DNA of 22,306 bases from Candidatus Segatella albertsiae. GTDB lineage: Bacteria; Bacteroidota; Bacteroidia; Bacteroidales; Bacteroidaceae. Under the pieces are notes generated by a model. It saw nothing but the letters and a program-made list of their open reading frames with translations. It was not told where the DNA came from and searched no databases. The translations under genes were made by a program, and so were the position numbers. Shown piece after piece: positions 1-5,283 of the stretch (its first letter is position 1; every line of letters begins with the position of its first letter). Location of the stretch: assembly GCA_002451555.1 (NCBI GenBank), contig DKCU01000014.1, positions 1-22,306 on the forward strand, read 5' to 3'.

Positions 1-188
1 GGAGTGACGAGACCGCCGGCACAGCGAAGGCGCAACATATAGTGCTGGTTCTTGCGCTGCTCGTAGATACCCATAGGCACACGGTTGGATTTCAGCTGTC
101 CTGCCTGAATCTCGCCCGCCTTGAACTGGTCGATGAGCGACTGGGTGTAGTCCAAGTCTCCATTTAATGTAGAAGGTATTCTGTACAT
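1..188 (-). CDS. Sulfite/nitrite reductase-like protein, N-terminal part (partial)
   Basis: Only the first 62 codons are present; the gene runs off the left edge. The start is the ATG whose complement is at 186-188. The translation contains RVPMGIYEQRKNQHYMLRLR followed by CAGG, which resembles the ferredoxin-like half-domain that opens siroheme nitrite and sulfite reductases. The siroheme/4Fe-4S cysteines lie outside the window. It is the last visible gene of a minus-strand run: capped sulfur carrier, adenylating enzyme, JAMM protease, then this gene. In the HcyS pathway of Wolinella a sulfite reductase supplies the bisulfide, which fits this position. About 100 bp with an interspersed repeat separate it from the JAMM gene, so it may be partly uncoupled. 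The family call is from memory of the motif; a nitrite reductase remains possible. Confidence 0.7.
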   Translation of the reverse strand, partial: MYRIPSTLNGDLDYTQSLIDQFKAGEIQAGQLKSNRVPMGIYEQRKNQHYMLRLRCAGGLVT

Positions 189-215
189 GTTTTTGTATTT
201 TAAAATTTATGCTTT

Positions 216-297
216 TGCCCTTGCAGGGCGAAATAGCCGTTGCTTTTGACCTAGGGCGTTGCCCTAGGCTAGGAGCTTTTGGGCTTTCAGCCCGCGT
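216..297. repeat. Interspersed palindromic repeat, copy A
   Basis: Three small hairpins in a row: GCCC-loop-GGGC at 217-229, CCTAGGGC-gtt-GCCCTAGG at 250-268, and GGGC-tttca-GCCC near 281-293. The reverse complement of 4594-4665 (copy B) matches it from the central palindrome through the GGCTAGG box to the terminal CTTTCAGCCCG. The element touches the 3' end of the JAMM gene, and the stop codon (287-289) and last two codons lie inside it. REP-like palindromes in bacteria often sit at gene ends like this. Confidence 0.75.
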
Positions 298-694
298 TTT
301 CGTCAACAAAGTGAACTTCTTTATCCACCACTTCTCCATTCAAGACCTTGAAGGAGTTGAGGTGAATCTGTCCGTCGAGCAATGAGATGATGGCATAACG
401 AATGTTAGGGTCGTTAGCCAGTCTCAAGTCTTCTTGCGATGGGCGAGAAGGGGAAGCAGGGTGGGAGTGCCAGTTGGCGAGAATCTTCAAGCCCTTGCTA
501 CGAGCATATTTCAGTGCAGCAAACTGGTCTTTCGGAGCAAAAGAGAAATGCTCTTCGCTATGGTCGATGTTCTCCATCCAATAGCTCTCGGTCACCACAT
601 CGTCCTTGCCAAGAAGAAGTCCGCAACTCTCGATGGGTGCGTCCTTCTTCGCTTGCTTGATGATAACCTGTATTACGTCGTCGTTAATCTTCAT
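287..694 (-). CDS. JAMM/MPN+ metalloprotease, HcyD/Mec+-like
   Basis: A 135-residue single-domain zinc protease. The full JAMM signature is present: Glu22 in PIESCGLLLG, then H76-x-H78-x7-S86-x2-D89. Length and motif match the bacterial Mec+/HcyD group, which removes residues from, or hydrolyses amino-acid adducts at, the C-terminus of ThiS/MoaD-like carriers. The carrier two genes upstream ends in GGG-Ala-Cys and would need such trimming, so a role in exposing Gly-Gly and later freeing the product is likely (inference). It begins 48 bp after the adenylating enzyme gene and is cytoplasmic, with no signal peptide. The last codons and the stop lie inside palindromic repeat A, so the tail may have been reshaped by that element. 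Confidence 0.88.
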   Translation of the reverse strand: MKINDDVIQVIIKQAKKDAPIESCGLLLGKDDVVTESYWMENIDHSEEHFSFAPKDQFAALKYARSKGLKILANWHSHPASPSRPSQEDLRLANDPNIRYAIISLLDGQIHLNSFKVLNGEVVDKEVHFVDENAG

Positions 695-742
695 ATCTAT
701 CTGAATAACTTAACATTTAACATTTTACACTTAACATTGACT

Positions 743-1552
743 TTAGTGATGCTTCAAGTCGCAGGCAGCCTGCTCGTAGTCGATGAGATGGTCGATGGTA
801 GGGTGGTCGCCGCAAATTTCGCATGATGCACGTTTCTTTACCTTGATGGTGCGGAAGTTCATCGTCTTGGCATCGAAGGTAAGCAAGCGGTCGGTGAGGA
901 GTTCGCCTACGCCTAGGAAGTACTTCAAAGCCTCGGCTGCCTGGATGGTTCCGAGCATACCAGCGATGGCTCCTAACACGCCAGCTTGGCTACAGGTAGG
1001 TACTGCTCCTGCTGGAGGTGGCTCCTTGAAGAAGCAGCGATAGCAAGCTGTGCCTGGAAGATGGGTGAATGTTTGTCCTTGGAATCTTAGGATGCCACCA
1101 TGTGAGAATGCCTTACCTAAGCGGACACAAGCATCATTGATGAGGAACTTCACAGGGAAGTTGTCTGTTCCGTCGATGACGAAGTCCCATGGCTTGATGA
1201 TTTCCTCTGCATTGTGTGAGTCGAGGAAGTCATGGTAGGTGGTCACCTCTACATCCGGATTGATGGCTATCATCTTCTCCTTGGCACTCTCGACCTTGGG
1301 AACACCTACATCCTTGGTGAAGTGGATGACCTGTCGTTGCAAGTTGCTCAAGTCAACAACGTCTGCATCGACGATTCCGATGTGACCTACACCGGCTGCG
1401 GCTAAGTATAAGGCTGCTGGAGCTCCAAGACCGCCAGCACCTACGATGAGCACCTTGGCGTTGAGGAGTTTCTCCTGACCTTCGAGACCGACATCCTGAA
1501 GGAGAATGTGACGGCTGTATCTTTCGATTTGTTCTTCTGTTAAGTCTATCAT
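743..1552 (-). CDS. ThiF/MoeB/HesA-type adenylating enzyme, HcyF-like
   Basis: A 269-residue E1-like enzyme. The Rossmann motif GAGGLG is at 38-43, the acidic VDADVVDLSNLQRQ segment with the adenylation arginine follows, and GTDNF is at 128-132. Two zinc CxxC pairs are at C170/C173 and C244/C247; C187 is in VPTCSQAG. Family members activate the C-terminal glycine of a ubiquitin-like carrier with ATP to give an acyl-adenylate, which sulfide converts to a thiocarboxylate. The likely partner is the carrier encoded upstream (1810-2022). Members serving thiamin, molybdopterin and homocysteine routes look alike, so the pathway is taken from the JAMM and sulfite-reductase neighbours. There is no rhodanese domain, which fits direct use of bisulfide. 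Confidence 0.88.
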   Translation of the reverse strand: MIDLTEEQIERYSRHILLQDVGLEGQEKLLNAKVLIVGAGGLGAPAALYLAAAGVGHIGIVDADVVDLSNLQRQVIHFTKDVGVPKVESAKEKMIAINPDVEVTTYHDFLDSHNAEEIIKPWDFVIDGTDNFPVKFLINDACVRLGKAFSHGGILRFQGQTFTHLPGTACYRCFFKEPPPAGAVPTCSQAGVLGAIAGMLGTIQAAEALKYFLGVGELLTDRLLTFDAKTMNFRTIKVKKRASCEICGDHPTIDHLIDYEQAACDLKHH

Positions 1553-1568
1553 CTTTTTATTTTTTTTA

Positions 1569-1680
1569 TTAAGGATATCATTCTTTGTTTGAGTCTTACT
1601 TATGGTTAAATTCCTTACTTTATTATATATTATGAAAGTTTTTGAGTTTTACCTTTGTATATTGACAAATGATATCTTTA
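1569..1680. repeat. Inverted repeat pair in the carrier-adenylase gap
   Basis: The 257-bp gap between the carrier gene and the adenylase gene is unusually long for this operon. It contains GATATCATT at 1574-1582 and its exact reverse complement AATGATATC at 1668-1676, with weaker matching just outside. The two arms bound about 100 bp of AT-rich DNA. It could be a small non-autonomous element remnant or an mRNA processing stem. No open frame or clear promoter toward the adenylase gene was found in the gap. Confidence 0.35.
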
Positions 1681-1809
1681 GTATTAATAAACTTTGTTCT
1701 GGGAAATTTATTGTACATTCTGACACCTTTTTGTAAGGAAAAATATCAGAAAGGCAATCTACTAGCTCTCTATATAGCAATTCTCTAGTAATTAAGAACT
1801 GCTCTTGAA

Positions 1810-2022
1810 TTAGCAAGCTCCACCGCCCATAAAGTAGAGAAAGTCTATGCGATCGCCCTCCTTCAGCTGAATCTTCTCATAGTCTTCTTTCTCTACGAAT
1901 TCCTCGTTCACCTGGATGGTTACCATCTCTGGTTGGAACACTTTGTTAATCTTGATGAGTTCTGCCAATGTCAATGGAAGTGTCACTTCCTGCTTTTCGT
2001 CGTTTACAATAATCTGTGCCAT
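1810..2022 (-). CDS. ThiS/MoaD-like sulfur carrier with capped C-terminus, HcyS-like
   Basis: A 70-residue ubiquitin-fold carrier. The body ends in the usual hydrophobic-acidic stretch IQLKEGDRIDFLYFMGGG, but two more residues follow the glycines: Ala69-Cys70. ThiS and MoaD normally end in Gly-Gly, which is the adenylated group, so this protein must be trimmed first. That matches HcyS of Wolinella, whose extra C-terminal alanine is removed by the JAMM protease HcyD, and a JAMM gene lies two genes downstream. The predicted role is to carry sulfur as a thiocarboxylate to O-acetylhomoserine for homocysteine synthesis. It is the first gene of the operon, with a -7 box and an operator array upstream (2103-2196). 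A plain ThiS role in thiamin synthesis is less likely because no thi genes are visible. Confidence 0.82.
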   Translation of the reverse strand: MAQIIVNDEKQEVTLPLTLAELIKINKVFQPEMVTIQVNEEFVEKEDYEKIQLKEGDRIDFLYFMGGGAC

Positions 2023-2102
2023 AATCCTATATTTTTATTGTTATTATTATCTTGATGAATCATTGAATTAGAAAGCAATTATTACTCATTGTTTTCTGGG
2101 TG

Positions 2103-2132
2103 CAAAGGTACTGCGTTTTTGCGAGCTACACC
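2103..2132 (-). promoter_or_regulatory. Promoter of the sulfur-carrier operon
   Basis: Read on the minus strand, TACCTTTG (complement of 2103-2110) matches the Bacteroidota -7 consensus TAnnTTTG. The expected -33 position (about 2129-2132) has no TTTG, and an ATACC-N8-GGTAT palindrome begins right there, 22 nt upstream of the -7 box. A poor -33 with an abutting operator suggests dependence on an activator. Confidence 0.6.
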
Positions 2133-2196
2133 ATACCACCCAGGGGGTATTTCGTATCGCATCTATATAGTATAAAATATACCATATATTAGGTAG
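2133..2196. promoter_or_regulatory. Three tandem operator-like sites upstream of the sulfur-carrier operon
   Basis: Site 1 is a perfect ATACC-N8-GGTAT at 2133-2150. Site 3 is ATACC-N8-GGTAG at 2179-2196 (9/10). A weaker copy, ATCGC-N8-AGTAT (7/10), is at 2156-2173. Starts are 23 bp apart, near two helical turns, so a dimeric regulator could bind three times on one face. Read toward the gene, site 3 is nearly identical to the distal site upstream of the PstS-like gene (3443-3460). Confidence 0.65.
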
Positions 2197-2286
2197 AGGA
2201 AGTTTGGAGAAAAGTTAGAAATGAGGAGTTTGAAGTATTTGAGGTGTTGATAGAGGGTGGGGTAAGGCTAAATAGTGTTGGGGCAT

Positions 2287-2321
2287 AAAAAAAGGAGCGA
2301 TTAGTTTTAACTAAAGGCTCC
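2287..2321 (-). terminator. Intrinsic terminator overlapping the pstB stop codon
   Basis: On the minus strand a hairpin with outer arms GGAGC/GCTCC (complements of 2317-2321 and 2294-2298) and an inner TTAGTT/AACTAA stem is followed by seven T. The pstB stop codon (2307-2309) lies inside the hairpin. It separates pstB from the carrier operon, which then starts from its own promoter. Confidence 0.8.
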
Positions 2322-3218
2322 GTTAAGGTATTTCTTGGTGAGTTCGTGTTTGGGATGCTTGAAGACTTCCTCTGCACTACCTTCTTCTATTACTTCGCCG
2401 AGATACATGAAGATGACGTGGTCGGCGATGCGTAGTGCCTGGCGAAGAGTGTGGGTAACCATCACGATGCTATAGTCTTTCTTCAATTCGGTGAAGAGTT
2501 GCTCAACCTTCTTGCTGGAGATTGGGTCGAGGGCAGAGGTGCTCTCGTCGGCAAGGAGATAGCTAGGTTCTACAGCAAGGCTGCGCGCAAGGCAGAGGCG
2601 TTGTTGTTGACCACCGCTCAACTTGGCAGCTGGGCTCTTCAAGCGATCCTTTACTTCCTCCCAAAGACCTACGGCTCTCAAGTAGTGCTCCACGATGCTG
2701 TCCAGTTTCTTCTTGTTTCGGATGCCATGGATGCGACAACCATAAGCTACGTTGTCGTAGATGCTCATTGGGAGAGGGCATGGACGCTGTGGTACAAGAC
2801 CTATGTTACGACGAAGCTCAGACAACTTGCTGCTGTTGGCAATAAGAATGTTGTTGTCGCCGAGGTTCACCTCGCCGTTCATCTTCAGACCTTCCACACG
2901 GTCGTTGAGGCGGTTGAAGGTACGGAGGAGAGTTGACTTACCGCAGCCAGAAGGACCGATGATGCAAGTGATCTTATTCTTTGGTATGTTCACATTGACA
3001 TTTTTTAGAATCTGTGCGCCATTGATATAGACATTCAAGTTCTTGGTGTCGAGTTGTGCCTTGGTATCGTGCGCAAATTTAGCATCTACAGTGAATGGGT
3101 TGCTCTGTGAGTAAGCAAACTGGTGCTGAGCCAAACCATTGCGGCTGCTAGTGACACCAAATGAACGGTTGATGAAACCTGTCCAAGCCTGAGTGAGTGT
3201 TGCTGCGATTGCGTTCAT
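2307..3218 (-). CDS. pstB: PstB-like ABC transporter ATPase
   Basis: A 303-residue ABC ATPase closest to the PstB group. Walker A GPSGCGKST is at 88-96, Q-loop Gln144, signature LSGGQQQR at 200-207, Walker B and D-loop LLADESTSALDP at 221-232 and switch His256. Two features are unusual: Ser226 where the usual DEP motif has Pro, and an N-terminal extension of about 55 residues of low complexity before the ATPase domain. The start is supported by an AGGAG box about nine bases upstream, uncommon in this phylum. No PstC or PstA permease gene and no phoU lie nearby; the only partner is the divergent PstS-like lipoprotein. Both promoters carry the palindrome also found at the sulfur-carrier operon. 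The substrate may therefore be a sulfur oxyanion rather than phosphate (inference). Confidence 0.85.
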   Translation of the reverse strand: MNAIAATLTQAWTGFINRSFGVTSSRNGLAQHQFAYSQSNPFTVDAKFAHDTKAQLDTKNLNVYINGAQILKNVNVNIPKNKITCIIGPSGCGKSTLLRTFNRLNDRVEGLKMNGEVNLGDNNILIANSSKLSELRRNIGLVPQRPCPLPMSIYDNVAYGCRIHGIRNKKKLDSIVEHYLRAVGLWEEVKDRLKSPAAKLSGGQQQRLCLARSLAVEPSYLLADESTSALDPISSKKVEQLFTELKKDYSIVMVTHTLRQALRIADHVIFMYLGEVIEEGSAEEVFKHPKHELTKKYLNGAFS

Positions 3219-3328
3219 ATTCTTTGTCTCCTATGTTTTTATGATGAAAGCCTTAGTTTACATATAAAATTCTCTATATAATAATTAAGGTGTAATCACC
3301 AAGTTGTTTGACTTCTTGTTTACGGTTG

Positions 3329-3358
3329 CAAAGGTACGGCGAAATCCGTATTTCTGAA
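3329..3358 (-). promoter_or_regulatory. Promoter of pstB
   Basis: The complement of 3329-3336 reads TACCTTTG, a consensus -7 box on the minus strand. No convincing TTTG lies at the -33 position. An ATACC half-site begins at 3359, exactly 22 nt upstream of the box, as at the sulfur-carrier operon. Confidence 0.6.
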
Positions 3359-3398
3359 ATACCTATTGTGGTGTAATCGCATACCTAAAGTTTGGTAT
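3359..3398. promoter_or_regulatory. Operator pair on the pstB side
   Basis: The distal site 3381-3398 is a perfect ATACC-TAAAGTTT-GGTAT and differs by two bases from the site upstream of the MetY-like gene (9536-9553). The proximal site 3359-3376 is degenerate (ATACC-N8-TGTAA). Starts are 22 bp apart. Confidence 0.65.
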
Positions 3399-3442
3399 AT
3401 TTTTCTCTATATGACTCATACTTTTGATTTAGCCTTTCTTTA

Positions 3443-3482
3443 CTACCTATAATATGGTATATGAATCGTATGATTGTGGTAT
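3443..3482. promoter_or_regulatory. Operator pair on the pstS side
   Basis: The distal site 3443-3460 is CTACC-TATAATAT-GGTAT (9/10). The proximal site 3465-3482 is degenerate (ATCGT-N8-GGTAT). Starts are 22 bp apart, and the proximal site ends 22 nt before the -7 box at 3505. This mirrors the pstB side, giving two back-to-back promoter-operator units in one 415-bp gap. Confidence 0.62.
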
Positions 3483-3512
3483 TGTTTATTTGTAGTTATC
3501 TTTGTACTTTTG
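3482..3512 (+). promoter_or_regulatory. Promoter of the PstS-like gene
   Basis: TTG at 3482-3484, a 20-nt spacer and TACTTTTG at 3505-3512 fit the Bacteroidota -33/-7 consensus. A second possible -7 box, TATCTTTG, overlaps at 3497-3504, but only the 3505 box gives the operator spacing seen elsewhere. The leader to the start codon would be about 115 nt. Confidence 0.6.
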
Positions 3513-3533
3513 CAAGCGAGTTTCTACACTTGT

Positions 3534-3575
3534 AGATATGTTCCGGCTGGATGTTTTACATATCTCTTCTTTTTT
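3534..3575 (+). other. Terminator-like hairpin in the leader of the PstS-like gene
   Basis: AGATATGT (3534-3541) pairs with ACATATCT (3558-3565) around a 16-nt loop, and six T follow at 3570-3575. A small competing CTAC/GTAG hairpin at 3524-3535 shares its last bases. This could be an attenuator, but the stems are short and AT-rich. Confidence 0.35.
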
Positions 3576-3633
3576 GGGTGGAGAGTAATTAAGGTATATA
3601 ATATATAATTATAGGTATATAATAATAGTAGAT

Positions 3634-4548
3634 ATGAGAAAGAAAATTCTTACAATATTGATGATTGGTTCTACCTTGTTGCTAGCTAGTTGCGGTAGCA
3701 AGGGTGAAGTGAAGCGAGATACCAATGGGAAGCAGGTGCTGAGTGGATATATCACGTTGTCTGGTGCATTTGCCCTTTATCCCTTGGCGATACAGTGGGC
3801 GGATGAGTTTCATCGGCTTCATCCTGAGGTGGATATTGACATTTCTGCAGGTGGAGCAGGCAAGGGAATCACGGATGTGCTTGCAGACCAAGTTGACATT
3901 GCTATGGTGAGCCGTGAATTGAAAAAGGCGGAGAAGGAAAAAGGTGCAGTGGAGTATGCCGTGGCTAAGGATGCCGTGGTACCAACCATCAATGCCAACA
4001 ATCCTGTTTACCAACAGCTCTTGAAGACAGGGTTGAGCAAAGAGCAAGCAATTGCAATTTGGGAAGGCAAGGAAATAACAATAGGTAAAGGAAAGGCTAA
4101 ACTCAATGTCTATACCCGAAGTGATGCCTGTGGAGCAGCCGAGACCTGGGCTGCCTTTCTCGGCAAGAAACAAGAGGACTTGAAAGGCACGGGTGTGTTT
4201 GGAGACCCCGGTATTGCCGAGACCCTTCAGAAGGATGTGAACGGCATCGGTTTCAACAACATAGGCTACGCCTATAACGACAAGACGCATAAGCCAACCA
4301 AAGGCATCGCTATAGTTCCGATAGATGTTAATGGAAATGGCAAGGTAGATCCCGATGAGAATTTCTACGATAATCTCGACCACTTGATGGAAGCGATAGC
4401 GACAGGCAAGTATCCTGCTCCGCCCGCCCGAAATCTCTATCTCGTGACGGCAGGCAAACCGAAGAACCCTGTGGTCGTAGAATTTCTGAAGTATGTAAGG
4501 ACGAAAGGGCAGAGACTGAACGGTCCTGCAGGATTCGTACATATATAA
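3634..4548 (+). CDS. PstS-like substrate-binding lipoprotein
   Basis: A 304-residue secreted lipoprotein with signal peptide and lipobox LLAS-Cys20. The periplasmic-binding fold is recognisable from SGAFALYPLAIQWADEF (43-59), the AGGAGKG loop (72-78), VDIAMVSREL (87-96), TRSDACGAAETW (161-172) and PPARNLYLVT (263-272). In phosphate-type PstS the first two loops carry GSTS- and SGTG-like Ser/Thr contacts; here they read SGAF and AGKG, so the anion pocket differs. Residues 231-242 (DVNGNGKVDPDE) fit the 12-residue EF-hand calcium loop pattern D-x-N-x-N-G-x-V-D-x-x-E. No permease follows; a large hairpin repeat does. The promoter carries two operator-like sites shared with the sulfur-carrier operon. 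Ligand unknown; a sulfur oxyanion is a hypothesis based on co-regulation. Confidence 0.82.
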   Translation: MRKKILTILMIGSTLLLASCGSKGEVKRDTNGKQVLSGYITLSGAFALYPLAIQWADEFHRLHPEVDIDISAGGAGKGITDVLADQVDIAMVSRELKKAEKEKGAVEYAVAKDAVVPTINANNPVYQQLLKTGLSKEQAIAIWEGKEITIGKGKAKLNVYTRSDACGAAETWAAFLGKKQEDLKGTGVFGDPGIAETLQKDVNGIGFNNIGYAYNDKTHKPTKGIAIVPIDVNGNGKVDPDENFYDNLDHLMEAIATGKYPAPPARNLYLVTAGKPKNPVVVEFLKYVRTKGQRLNGPAGFVHI

Positions 4549-4593
4549 GAAAAAGGAGGGCGTGTCATAAGTCCTATTGGGGGTGCAGGCAAG

Positions 4594-4665
4594 GACGGGC
4601 TGAAAGTTCAACAGCACCTAGCCAGGGCATCGCCCTGGGCTAGGTGCTGTTCGCCCTTTCAGGTC
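4594..4665. repeat. Interspersed palindromic repeat, copy B, likely two-way terminator
   Basis: An almost perfect hairpin pairs 4610-4628 with 4632-4651 (one bulge), extended by outer CTGAAAG/CTTTCAG arms. It is the inverted counterpart of copy A at 216-297. It lies between the convergent PstS-like gene and the biotin-carrier gene and ends just short of the latter's stop, so it could stop transcription from both sides. Confidence 0.75.
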
Positions 4666-4668
4666 GCA

Positions 4669-5094
4669 TTACTCGATGACTACGAGTGCGTCCTCTTCGA
4701 GCACAGCCTGACCAGGCTTCACGCAGATAGCGGTAACCTTGCCATCTTTCTCGGCTTCGATGTTGTTCTGCATCTTCATGGCCTCAAGAACGACAACGGT
4801 GTCTCCAGCCTTTACTTCCTGACCCACGGTTACTTCGATGCTGGTGATAGTACCAGGGAGAGGTGCCTTCACGGCGTTGGCAGCGTTGACATTGGCAGCG
4901 GAAGTAACCTCAGCATCATCAGATGCAGCGGCAGGCTGACCAAGCACTACTTTCTTCTTCTCAGGCTCAGCTTCTTGTTCCATCTCAACCTTATAAGCCT
5001 CGCCATTCACGTTCACGTTTGCGATGTTACCCTCAACACCCTCAATCTGAACCTTGTATTCTTTTCCGTCGATTGTATATTTAAACTCTTTCAT
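4669..5094 (-). CDS. Biotin carboxyl carrier protein, gamma subunit of a methylmalonyl-CoA decarboxylase-type complex
   Basis: A 141-residue carrier. The C-terminal biotinyl domain (about 75-141) contains the biotinylation motif EAMKM with Lys107. The N-terminal part (1-40, KEFKYTIDGKEYKVQIEGVEG) is the short beta-rich docking segment of the decarboxylase and propionyl-CoA carboxylase type, joined by an Ala/Val-rich linker (about 54-76). It swings CO2 between the carboxyltransferase (5281-6846) and either a sodium-pumping decarboxylase or a biotin carboxylase; neither is in the window. It lies at the 3' end of the minus-strand cluster, nine bases after the 49-residue gene. Confidence 0.9.
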   Translation of the reverse strand: MKEFKYTIDGKEYKVQIEGVEGNIANVNVNGEAYKVEMEQEAEPEKKKVVLGQPAAASDDAEVTSAANVNAANAVKAPLPGTITSIEVTVGQEVKAGDTVVVLEAMKMQNNIEAEKDGKVTAICVKPGQAVLEEDALVVIE

Positions 5095-5103
5095 TTCTAT
5101 TTC

Positions 5104-5253
5104 TTATGGTTTTGCTGTTAAACTCAAGAACTTGGCGTTCCACATCGTCTGACGTGGCTGAATCGTGATGATGCCAGGCTCCTTGTCGTGTACGTTATTG
5201 CCCTGGTACTCATAGAGTGCCATGGCAATCGCAGCATAAATATTCTTGTCCAT
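5104..5253 (-). CDS. Small 49-residue subunit, MmdE/OadG-tail-like
   Basis: A short gene between the carboxyltransferase and biotin-carrier genes, starting at the ATG complementary to 5251-5253 and ending with TAA. The protein begins MDKNIYAAIAMALYEYQGNN and contains VHDKEPGIITI and PRQTMWNAKF. It resembles the soluble tail of the delta (OadG/MmdD) chain of sodium-pump decarboxylases. Veillonella has a separate 55-residue epsilon subunit (MmdE) related to that tail and thought to stabilise the complex, and this looks like the same arrangement. No membrane segment is present, so it is not a full delta subunit. The assignment is from remembered motifs; the conserved position in the cluster supports that it is real. 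Confidence 0.65.
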   Translation of the reverse strand: MDKNIYAAIAMALYEYQGNNVHDKEPGIITIQPRQTMWNAKFLSLTAKP

Positions 5254-5283
5254 TATAATTTATAATTTATAATTTATAATTTA
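5253..5283. repeat. 7-bp tandem repeat (TTATAAT, about four copies)
   Basis: Four-plus copies of a 7-bp AT unit fill the gap between the carboxyltransferase stop (5281-5283, inside the array) and the start of the 49-residue gene at 5253. Copy-number change would alter the spacing just ahead of that start codon. Confidence 0.8.

Noticed and set aside
1650..1657. Plus-strand TACCTTTG as a promoter
   Set aside because: No plus-strand gene lies downstream; probably chance in AT-rich DNA.
3682..4617. Long minus-strand open frame (311 residues) opposite the PstS-like gene
   Set aside because: Antisense shadow: the plus-strand protein has a lipobox and family motifs, while the minus frame has no recognisable domain.
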